The position numbers were made by a program, and so were the translations under genes. Below, piece after piece: positions 39,198 to 47,987 of a DNA stretch of 64,000 bases. The DNA lies in contig NC_071331.1 in assembly GCF_010183535.1 (NCBI RefSeq), positions 14,260,001 to 14,324,000 of the forward strand, in the 5' to 3' direction. Position 1 is the stretch's first letter, and every line of letters starts with the position of its first letter. Origin of the DNA: Caenorhabditis remanei (Eukaryota > Nematoda > Chromadorea > Rhabditida > Rhabditidae). Under the pieces are notes generated by a model. That model was not told the DNA's origin and made no database searches. It saw nothing but the letters and a program-made list of their open reading frames with translations.

Positions 39198-40253
39198 ATT
39201 GAATGAATGTGAGTATCATGTCTTTTGAAGTCGTATTTATACAACCAGATAAATCTGGTATTGATGTCGATCTTTTGGTTGGATTCGTTGGACTCGTGCA
39301 CGACGCCAGACGAGAGAGTGTGTGAGATGAAGAGATATAAGGTTTTATCACTGAACTATGTGTTAGTTCCGGTGTTTTATCCTTTGGAGACTTTCATAAG
39401 TGTAGATTTTGGTGGAGATGTCTGGAGCTCATGATTGATTACTCATGAATATTCTCAGAGAATACTGTCTCAAGTTGATGTTGATGTGGGGAATATAGAA
39501 CAAAGACATTTGAGATTTTTCTCATGTGATAATGTTTTCGAAGAGCATAGCTCTTTTAGTTCCAAAATACTTCTGCATCAATAGATTCCATATTATTCCG
39601 AACCTCACCTGATTAACAAAATTTCAGATTTCAATAAAATGAACTTTTTCTTTGCAGAGAACTTTTGCATTTTGATATTTTTCCGTTTGAACGAAATGTT
39701 AGTCTTCAAACGGAAATTGTTATTTAGAAGTTCTCTCAACGGATTTCAATTATTGGCTGTCCACATCGTTTTCAGATAAGTACTGGTGGGGTTTTTTGAT
39801 ATCAAGACGAGTTACAACATTATCTTCGCAATCTTCAAATTTATTTATCTGAAGAATGTGCTATAGCAGCTGACAAACTCCCAGTAGGATCCGTCATGAT
39901 ATTCACGTGTGCCTGTATTCAAAGTCACAAATCTTCATCTGTGCAGCCAATTTTTTCATTCAAAGTCTCTCGTAATCCGTTGTTTTGTTGCTATTTTTGC
40001 ATAAGGTCTACTCTCAAAGTGTATGTTACCCGATCATGGAGACCAATCAGAGTCGAAACAACAAATATCTGCGTCAGAATTAAAACAGAGGCATATGAGA
40101 TTAACCAAAACCTGTCATAGTTAATTTCTATGTATTTCGAAATTTTTAACTCTCCCTTGGGAAATCTTTGTTAAAACGATCGATTCGATAAGCTGAAAAA
40201 CGCAGTTTATGTATATCATTTATTAAGAATTTAATGTATAAAAAATGAGAAAA
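39198..40253. other. intergenic between DUF148 genes B and C
   Basis: Only the TATA box of gene B was recognised. The remaining 1 kb shows no supported gene. Confidence 0.4.
39234..39241 (-). promoter_or_regulatory. TATA box of DUF148 gene B
   Basis: Perfect TATAAATA on the minus strand, 37 bp from the ATG. Confidence 0.6.
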
Positions 40254-41745
40254 TTATCTTGAAGATGCTTTCGTTGTCTTCTTCTTCGTGGCAGTTGAAG
40301 AAATTGTTGAGCTCTCAGCATAATAGTTACCGTATCCATTGTTTCCATAATTCGTGTTTGATCCGAATGAGTTGGAATTTCCATAGCTTGCAGAGTATCC
40401 GTTGTTGTTGGAGTATCCATTGTTGGAGTATCCGTTTCCATTCATTCTATTGTACTGAACTTGTTCATGTTGGTTTAGGAGTGATGTGAGGACGGAGTAC
40501 TCCTGAAATATTTTACATTATTGTTGGCTGATACAAAACCCAATTTGTTTACCATTGGATGATCATGCTGCAATTGTTGGAAAGCTGCTTGTCGGTCATT
40601 AGCTGATGAACTTTTGTTCGATTGAATATTCTCAATTGATGCTTGAACTGTTGCCAAGTTATTAATAATATCAGACACATTTTGGATTGCTTGGTTGTGA
40701 ACAGCAGTACGGTTTGTTTGGTATTGAGTGTACTCAGTCTGAAATTCGTTTTAATTGATATGACCTTAAAGTAGTTCTTCCTCACCTGAACACCATTTGT
40801 AGAAGCCCAATTGGTGGCTTGTTCGTTGATTTGGTTTGTGGTAAGTGACTGATTGTTGACAATATTGAAATAATCTTGAGAAGCTGATGAGCTGACATTG
40901 CCGAGGAAGGGTGGATAAGGCTCATATGTTCCACTGTTTGAGTTTCCGAAACCAGAATTTGAAGAGTGACCTCCTTGATTACTGTTATATCCGCTTTGAC
41001 TCTGGAATCCATTGCTGTATCCTCCTTGGTTATTATTATTATTCTGTCTAAAGCTATTCCCTCCGAAGCCAGATTGGCCTCCGAATCCAGAGTTACCAGA
41101 GAATCCACCGAATCCAGATTGACTTCCGAAACCACTCTGACCGTTTCCATTATTTCCACCAAATCCAGTCTGACTGTTGAATCCAGATTGTCCGCCAAAA
41201 CCTCCTTGTCCATTTGATCCGCTGTGTCCACCGAAAGACTGCTGACTACTGAATCCTCCAGATTGGAATCCTTGTTGTGGTCGACTCTGCTGCTGTTGAA
41301 CAAATCCTTGTTGGAATCCTTGACTCTGACCGTATCCTTGCTGACTGGATCCCTGATTCTGCCCATATCCCTGTTGGCTATTGCTTCCAACTCCTTGACC
41401 ATTCGTTCCGGGATTCTGACCATATCCTTGCTGTTGACTTCCTCCAAACGATTGACTGTTTCCGCCGAAACCTTGCTGACTAGATCCTTGACTCTGTCCA
41501 ACCCCTTGTTGCCCATTGCTTCCATAACCTTGTCCACTCTGGCCGAATCCCTGCTGATTCGAGTTTTGTCCGTATCCAGAAGAGCCAAAAGACCCCTCAA
41601 ATCCTAAGAATCTTCGAAATAATATAGGACGCCATAGTGGCCTGAATATACCTTGATTACTGTTTCCATAGCTCTGCTGTCCCCATGATTGGGATGAAAC
41701 AAGCAAAAGGAGCGAGGAGGCAACTATATACTTCAGGGTAAACAT
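40254..41745 (-). CDS. secreted DUF148 (SXP/RAL-2, ANIS5-like) protein C, long Gly/Gln/Ser/Asn-rich form
   Basis: The largest member. Exons are 40786-41745 (probably with a 48-nt in-frame intron at 41604-41651, GTATAT...CTTAG), 40553-40738 and 40254-40502, giving 448 aa spliced or 464 unspliced. Signal peptide MFTLKYIVASSLLLLVSS, then about 250 residues of degenerate repeats of the types SQQGYGQ, GFGGQSGF and GNNGNGQ, a prion-like or elastomer-like composition. The DUF148 domain follows (YPPFLGNVSSSASQDYFNIVNN onward), then a short Asn/Gly/Tyr tail ending KKKTTKASSR. It shares both intron positions with gene A, so those two are the closest pair. The ATG follows a TTCAG acceptor; TATAAAAC lies at 41908-41915. 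Confidence 0.86.
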
Positions 41746-42212
41746 CTGAATGAGAAAAAATTGAAACGAAAAAACGAATCATGAATTGGGGGTCCGTTTT
41801 TATTATTTTATGACTTGACAAAAGGAAGAATCATTAATGTTTGCAAACCTTTTGAATGAAAACTGAAAGGAAATGAATGTGGTGATCTTTTTTCAGATTC
41901 CTCCACTGTTTTATAGCTCGGACTAACTTTTGTTGCGGATCATTCTGACCGGAAACAGGGCAAAGAACTGCCGGATTATCGTATTTTTCTTCGCCTCCGG
42001 TGCTGATGTCGATCGTCGTTGAACTGACGCCTACTGGTCTCTATTTGCATCTTTTTGATCTGAAACTGTTGATGATTCATCGATTGTTCGCGACTGAAAT
42101 GAAATAGTCATTACAAATCTTATGGGCCAAGCAAGAATCAATCCGCAAAATTTTAAAATAGAATTGTTTACCATGCCAAGACTTTATTACAATACTTAAA
42201 AGTGAGAAAGAT
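41746..42212. other. intergenic with DUF148 gene C promoter
   Basis: TATAAAAC (minus strand) at 41908-41915. No other gene signal. Confidence 0.45.
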
Positions 42213-43237
42213 TTAGAAAACGATAAGTTTCAATCTGTTTGATGGTTTCTCCTTTTTGTGAAGTTTTCTATTCGGACGACGATTCAACAGATTGACTTCA
42301 GCACTTCTCTTCGAACGGAAAGTATCATAAGCGCTTTTATATTTCTTCTCAAGATCATCTTCATCCCAATCATTGTAAATATTCAAATTCGTGCTGTCAT
42401 CTTGATGTCTATGTTGTTCCTTATGATAATGCTTGTCTTTATGAACATGGAAATGATTCTCCTGTTCAGAAGAACCCTGCAAAATTGATTATTTGTTTTC
42501 CGGAAATATAGAGTACCTGTGTATAATCATTAAGTGTTATATCTCCATTTTTCTTGTTTCCTCCGGGAAGAACACTCTTTGCTTTTGATGGAATACTCTT
42601 CACACCGTCCAAAACTTTTCCTGGAATACTTGCAACACTGGATACTACTTTTCCAGAAAGAATTGCGGCTCCAGCAGCCATTTTTCCAGGAATACTCTTC
42701 AACTTTTTGGCGACTTTTTCAACGAATTTTCCAATGATTCCCTTTTTCTTTCCATTTTTATAATAATCTTTCTGGTAATCGTCATCGGAAGAAGCGGCAT
42801 GTTCTGAGGACGTTCTCGACGACGAAGAGCCAGAATCAGAATTAGAATCTGAACCAGAATATCTAGAACGAGAATGAGAGGAGACGGGTTCTAAAAGAAT
42901 TTTTTTCGTTATTGCCTAAAAGAAATAACTCACCGTCTTCGTTTTCCGAACTCCGCTTTCTCTGATTTTTATCCTCATGTTTGCTCTTATAACTATCATC
43001 TTCATCATCACTTCCAAAAAAGTAATCATCACTTCTCCAATCTTTTTTCTTAATTTTCTTTTCCTGGCTGTAACTATCTCTGTCATCATCGCTGACCGAT
43101 TTTCCATTGCTTGATGCTCTGTTATCCTTTCCAAAACCATCATCAATCAAATCTTGGATCTTAGCTTTGACATCATCATAAGAATCAGCAGTTGCCAAGG
43201 CGACAAATAGAAATAAGAAGACGAAAATGGCACGCAT
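42213..43237 (-). CDS. secreted protein with acidic propeptide-like front and cationic helix-like middle
   Basis: 313 aa, exons 42934-43237, 42517-42890 and 42213-42476; no family recognised. Signal peptide MRAIFVFLFLFVALATA, then an Asp/Ser/Lys-rich charged region to about residue 130. A 65-residue Lys-rich amphipathic segment follows, with an Ile-Pro-Gly-Lys motif repeated (KSIPGK, ASIPGK, KSIPSK) and small hydrophobics AAGAAILSGKVVSSVA. The last part is His/Asp/Lys-rich (HFHVHKDKHYHKEQHRHQDD) and ends in a basic tail. The pattern (acidic pro-part, cationic helix) is seen in some antimicrobial peptide precursors, and the His-rich part could bind metal; both are inference. It sits between DUF148 genes and the duplicated 85-aa genes. 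Confidence 0.82.
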
Positions 43238-43438
43238 CAGTACCGTTTATACAGATATTTGATCAAATACCTTCTGTTATATTCACTTTTTGCCCCGTGT
43301 ACTTTGATTTTCCACCACAATACATTTGAATATTCATCACTAAATTTGAATTGACACGATTCAAAAATCTAAATAAAAGGAGATCATATACCTCCATTCC
43401 CTATCAATCCATAAAACAATCAGTGGTTTTCAATCAAT

Positions 43439-43696
43439 ATGAGATTCTTCATCGTCGCCCTCTTCTTCTGTTTCATCTCGAACATCTTCGCATGGCATTA
43501 CGGAGATCAAATCGCTTTGGATGATGATGAATACAGCCCAGAAGCTGTGGCCAATCGTCAGCAAATTGCCAAGGAGTACTTGATCCGTGAGAAGTTCCGT
43601 ACCAGAATCCGTGAAGCGATTGCTAAAGAAGAACTTGAGCACAAGTATCAACGTGAGAAGATTCGCAAGGCAATGGAGGAATTCAATGATATGTGA
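43439..43696 (+). CDS. small secreted protein, 85 aa (copy 1 of inverted pair)
   Basis: Single exon. Signal peptide MRFFIVALFFCFISNIFA, then an acidic stretch (DQIALDDDEYSPEA) and a long charged helix rich in Arg, Lys and Glu (NRQQIAKEYLIREKFRTRIRE...). There are no cysteines in the mature part. A TAAATAAAAGG TATA-like box lies near 43370-43380 and AATAAA at 43728. The copy at 44365-44622 on the other strand is nearly identical along its whole length, including about 45 bp upstream of the ATG. Family not recognised; function unknown. Confidence 0.85.
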   Translation: MRFFIVALFFCFISNIFAWHYGDQIALDDDEYSPEAVANRQQIAKEYLIREKFRTRIREAIAKEELEHKYQREKIRKAMEEFNDM

Positions 43697-44364
43697 ATCT
43701 TAAATGAAAATGAATAATTTTTGAATCAATAAATCTTGTAACTTCCCTCACTTACTATATTTTCTCTAAAAAATCGGCACCAGTTTTCAAAATTTTCTTA
43801 TTTCCAAACAACGGGAATCAGTTCAAATCTAGAAAAAATATACTGAAAACTATTGACAAATCTTTACGGACTGAATCTAGGTTTGAAATGAAAACAATGA
43901 AATCTGAAAATGTATCTGCGGAAGGATGGGAGACTATTCCTATAGATATTGTCTTTTTAGAACTGTGGTTCCTTGGTTCAAAACAATTAAGTTTTAAGAT
44001 CAAAACTAGTATAAAATTTTCTTCAATCTCAGAATTTTTGAGGTTGTGTAAAATTCAACTGAACTTTGTGGGGCTGTGAGCTTGGAGAGTCCATGCAACT
44101 ATATATAGAAGTGAATCCCCGGTCATACACATTCCATTGGTAACTTCTGATTATTTGACCATCTAATGGCAGTCCTTGTTTGCTTTAATAATTGAGAGCG
44201 CCCACGCGACAGAAAATAATTTATGAGCTCCCAATTCTCGGAGAAAACAATCACCAGTTTCTAGAAAAAAAGGTTATTTCAGCCTGGCACCTAGTCTCGA
44301 AGTTTCAGAACAGCTTGCTATAGAGAAAATATTTATTGAAACGAAATCTTGAAATTTCTAAAAT
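43697..44364. other. spacer between the tail-to-tail 85-aa genes
   Basis: Includes the copy 1 3'UTR (AATAAA at 43728-43733). The rest shows no gene. A CTATATATAG string lies near 44099-44108 without a following gene on the plus strand. Confidence 0.4.
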
Positions 44365-44622
44365 TTAATTATCATTGAAGTCCTCCATAGCTCTGCGAAT
44401 CTTCTCTCTTTGATACATATGACGAAGTTCTTCTTTGGCAATCTGCTCACGAACACGGGTACGGAACTTCTCACGAATCAAGTACTCCTTGGCAATCTGT
44501 TGACGGTTGGCCACAGCTTCTGGATCATATTCATCGTCAGCCAATGCAACACGATCCCCGTAGTGCCATGCGAAGACGTTCGAGATGAAACAGAAGAAGA
44601 GGGCGATCATGAAGAATCTCAT
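44365..44622 (-). CDS. small secreted protein, 85 aa (copy 2 of inverted pair)
   Basis: Same length and layout as 43439-43696. Signal peptide MRFFMIALFFCFISNVFA, then WHYGDRVALADDEYDPEAVANRQQ and a Lys/Arg/Glu helix ending MEDFNDN. About a dozen residues differ from copy 1, mostly conservative (I/V, E/D, K/R), suggesting selection on the protein. A GAATAAAAGG TATA-like box is at 44681-44690, at the same distance from the ATG as in copy 1. Confidence 0.85.
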   Translation of the reverse strand: MRFFMIALFFCFISNVFAWHYGDRVALADDEYDPEAVANRQQIAKEYLIREKFRTRVREQIAKEELRHMYQREKIRRAMEDFNDN

Positions 44623-45456
44623 ATTGATTGAAAACCACTGATTGTTTAATGGGTTGATGGAGAATGAAGCAATTGTTCCCCCTTTTATTCAGAATTTTGC
44701 ATCGTGTCAATTAGCATTCATTGTTCAATATTCTAATTATCTGTGTTAGAAAATCAAAGTACAAGAGAAAGAGATCATGAGTTTTGCACTGTTCAATAAT
44801 CATATGAGATGATCAGTTCAGAAAGTTCCTTGCATTACTAGTTAGTTCAGGATGAGGAACAATGGGCCGTTTACCTGAATAACTAAATTCAAGAGTTTTG
44901 TTTAGTCTAGGAGACATCATTAGCTTTTAAATGACATCACTTTCTTCAGTGATTCTATTCCAGAAGAATATTTGTTTATTTTCGGACAGACACTGGTTTG
45001 ATGATTGCTAAAAAAGTGCCAAGTTCCGTTTTCAACAATGTTTACAATAGACACACATCATAAAATACGTTTCAACGTTTTTGCAAACATTCATCCATAA
45101 AAAAATCCAAAAATGTTCATGTTTTCGAAATATTGATAAGCTGTTCAAACGGTTCCTTGTCGTGTGGGTGTGCCTTATGTCTCATTTTCAGTTCACCCGC
45201 CTGTTTAAAGTTCAGCATCACATATGACTCACTGATCACATCTTTTTCGACTGATTCTCTTCATTTTATTACAGGAAAATACCATCTCTACCACTTTCAG
45301 TTCACGCACTTTTGGTATCTCTCAGTGTGCTCACCTGTCGTCTAACTGACTGCAAACCGAATCGGAAAAACATGATGATTTGTGTCATCATACAATGAAA
45401 AAACTATATAAAGAGCTTCTAGAAAAAGAAAAGTATATCATTTCTCCAATCTAGAA
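44623..45456. other. intergenic, divergent promoters of copy 2 and DUF148 gene F
   Basis: TATATAAA (plus) at 45405-45412, followed by a heat-shock-element-like CTTCTAGAAA (45417-45426), precedes the gene at 45457. Nothing else was seen. Confidence 0.45.
45405..45412 (+). promoter_or_regulatory. TATA box of DUF148 gene F
   Basis: TATATAAA, 45 bp before the ATG at 45457. A CTTCTAGAAA motif just downstream fits the half-site pair of a heat shock element, but two half-sites alone are weak evidence. Confidence 0.55.
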
Positions 45457-46433
45457 ATGGCTCTTTCATATAGTATTATCTTCGCTGCACTCGCCTTCAC
45501 TGCTGTTGTTATTGCTGGTCCAGGAGGACGTCATGGACATGGAGGCGGTGGATACGGAGGACCACAACTTCCACCATTCCTGCAGAATGTTACTGCTCAA
45601 GGAAGACAAGCTTTCATGGCTATTGTAACCAACACGAGCTTGACAATCGCGGAAACTGAAACACAAGTTGACGCCTGGGCAGCTACTTATGGAGTTACGG
45701 TATGTTTTTCAAAACTTTTGCTGGATAATGATATAGAAAAAAGAACCTTTTTTAGGTAACGTAAGTTCTCAACAGAACATTCAAAATTATCACCTTAACA
45801 CGGTTATCTTATGCAAAAATGGAAATCATACTAACAATTTCATGTTTTCAGACTCAAGTGAACGACTTCAAAACTCAAGTGGAAACGAAGCTCAATGAAA
45901 TCAAGGCTAATGTAACTGCAGTCGTTAACAACTTGCCAACTGTTCAAACTCAACTTGAGGCTATTTTCAACAACAAATCTCAGACAATCATCCAACAATT
46001 CCAAGCTATCGGACAACTCGCGCAACAGTATCCAGAAGAAGTTTCTGTTCTTTTCTTCCTTGTTAAGCCAAAGGGAGGATTCGGACAACAAGGACCATTC
46101 GGAGGATTCCCAGGAAACAATGGAGGATTCCCTGGAGATAACCAAGGAGGGTTCCCAGGAAACCAAGGAGGAAACAATGGAGGATTCCCTGGAAACAACG
46201 GAGGATTCCCTGGAAACAATGGAGGATTCCCAGGTGGAAACAACGGAGGATTTCCAGGAAACCAAGGCGGAAATCAGGGTGGATTCCCAGGTGGTAACCA
46301 AGGAGGATTCCCAGGAAACAACGGAGGATTCCAAGGAGGAAACCAGGGAGGAAACCAAGGAGGATTCCCAGGTGGCAACCAAGGAGGCTTCGGAGGATTC
46401 GGTGGACAACAGGGAGGACGTGGAGGATTCTAA
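45457..46433 (+). CDS. secreted DUF148 (SXP/RAL-2, ANIS5-like) protein F with FPGNNGG repeats
   Basis: 274 aa, exons 45457-45699 and 45852-46433. Signal peptide MALSYSIIFAALAFTAVVIA, short Gly/His-rich stretch, DUF148 domain from LPPFLQNVTAQGRQAFMAIVTN (about residue 38) to QYPEEVSVLFFLVK, then a C-terminal tail of about 115 residues made of GGFPGNN/GGFPGGNQ repeats ending GGQQGGRGGF. The shared phase-0 intron follows YGVT. AATAAA lies near 46510. It is the only plus-strand member and is convergent with gene G. Confidence 0.88.
46078..46430 (+). repeat. coding tandem repeat GGA-GGA-TTC-CCA (GGFPGNN/GGFPGGNQ)
   Basis: Imperfect tandem units of 15-24 nt encoding Gly-Gly-Phe-Pro-Gly-Asn. The repeat explains the long open frames seen on the opposite strand here. 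Confidence 0.8.
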
Positions 46434-46986
46434 GCTCACGCGAACTATATTTTGAAAGTTTTGTCTCATATATGTATACACGTAATGAACATTTGTAAAA
46501 AAAACCAATGAATAAAACTTTTTGTATAATAAATTTGAAAGAACATAACATAGCAAAACTAGTTTGACCATTCTTACCCATTTCGATAACAGGCCCACAC
46601 GTTTACTCGAACTGGTGTCAAATGGCTTGAGTACAAAAAAGCTACAATTATATCAAGCGAGCAGAAAACACATGGATTTTCTGTAAATTCTTGTTTTTTT
46701 TTCATTAAAACCTCTAATACAGATGCAAGAGTTTTTTTTTCAGATTTTACGGTAAACTCTTTTCACTTTGATTGTAGATACTGTCGTTTCAGGTTTCCAA
46801 ACATCGTAATTGTTTCGACTCTCAGAAAAGGATGTTTAGTCCTCAATTTGTTGTACGAACAAGAAACATGAGTGTTTCGCAGTTAATTAGAGTAAATTGG
46901 GTAACTCTAAAAACAAAAATGTTTGAACGTTTGCACCAAAATTATTCATTTTTACAGACATATCTTTCCATTTCAAGACACAATAA
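46434..46986. other. convergent intergenic region of DUF148 genes F and G
   Basis: 3' flanks only; AATAAA near 46510 on the plus strand. No gene was seen. Confidence 0.4.
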
Positions 46987-47613
46987 TTACTTTCTTCTCA
47001 AAAATTTCATAGCCTTCATAACTTCATGTTTCGATTGAATTCCATTGAGAACTTGCTGATTATCTCCTGCACTCGAATTCTCCTTCATTTCTCTGAGCAT
47101 TTCATCAAAAAGACATCCGAGAGTTTTGAATTCCAGTGGATATTGCTGGAGGAGTGTATCAACTTCATTTGAAATTTCATCCATTGTCAATGTCTGACTA
47201 TTCAGAATATCTTGATATTTCTTCTCAGCGGACAAAATATTATTGATAACAGACATGTACTTATCCTTGAATTCCTTGAGCTTCTCGAGAACTTTTGTAT
47301 TGTATTCCTCGAGTTTCTCCTATAAATTATACTTGTTTAATCTAGCATCTTCATTTCAACTTCTCACCGTTAATCCATGTTTCTCCGCCCACAATTTAGT
47401 ATTTTGTTCTAGTTCAGGAATAGTTTGACTGGAATTTGTGAGGATTGCCATATACTCTTGTTCTGCTTCAGTTGTGAGTTCTGGTGCAGGTGGCAATAAT
47501 CCAGTTTCAGCAATGACAACAGATAAATCAGCTACGTGGTTTCCAAGAGATTTAGATGAAGCAAAAGTAGTCAAAGCGACAGTTACAAAGATTAGTTTAG
47601 AAATAGAAAACAT
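46987..47613 (-). CDS. secreted DUF148-like protein G, without Gly-rich repeats
   Basis: 192 aa, exons 47368-47613 and 46987-47319. The ATG at 47613 is used because the longer frame would start at a TTG. Signal peptide MFSISKLIFVTVALTTFASS, then PPAPELTTEAEQEYMAILTNSSQTI (residues about 41-65), a clear DUF148 start, with the shared phase-0 intron after HGLT. The second exon keeps the helical pattern (EKLEEYNTKVLEKLKEF...). It is the most diverged member, with no Gly repeats and a basic end (MKFLRRK). TATAAATA at 47663-47670 lies 50 bp before the ATG. Confidence 0.85.
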
Positions 47614-47987
47614 TTTCGAAGAGTCAAACAAAACTCAATGTTTCTGACCAGTGGGTTCATGATATTTATACCAATTCAAGGTCATCTGTATGCACAAATA
47701 ACACGACATTTTTGTTTTGACATGTTTAGAAATAGCATTTTATTACGAGGAGGGAAGAGGATCTAAACCTTTTTTGGGTTTAGTTTAAACAGTTTTTCCG
47801 AATTAAAATTATATTTTATTTGTTCAGCTTACAAATAATTCAGTAAACAAAGAATTAAAATCTGATGGTTTTTTCAGTACCAGAAAACTATAATTTATTC
47901 AAAACCGAATAATGGGAACCCAGTAAAGCCAAATAGAGACGAAGACAAGGAAAAAACGGAATAAATTAGAAATAAAACAATGATAGT
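47614..47987. other. intergenic: promoter of DUF148 gene G
   Basis: TATA box as listed; also the 3' flank of the membrane-protein gene. Nothing else was seen. Confidence 0.4.
47663..47670 (-). promoter_or_regulatory. TATA box of DUF148 gene G
   Basis: TATAAATA on the minus strand, 50 bp from the ATG. Confidence 0.6.

Noticed and set aside
40782..41607. Large ORFs (up to 272 aa) overlapping DUF148 gene C in other frames
   Set aside because: Produced by low-complexity repeats without stops; no domain or start context.
46078..46430. Regularly spaced repeats that might resemble a CRISPR array
   Set aside because: Coding tandem repeats of a eukaryotic secreted protein; no unique spacers.
45840..46598. 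252-aa minus-strand ORF rich in Ser/Leu/Glu
   Set aside because: Antisense of the FPGNNGG repeat of gene F.
47614..47631. Upstream in-frame extension of DUF148 gene G (start at 47631)
   Set aside because: That codon is TTG; the ATG at 47613 gives a normal signal peptide.
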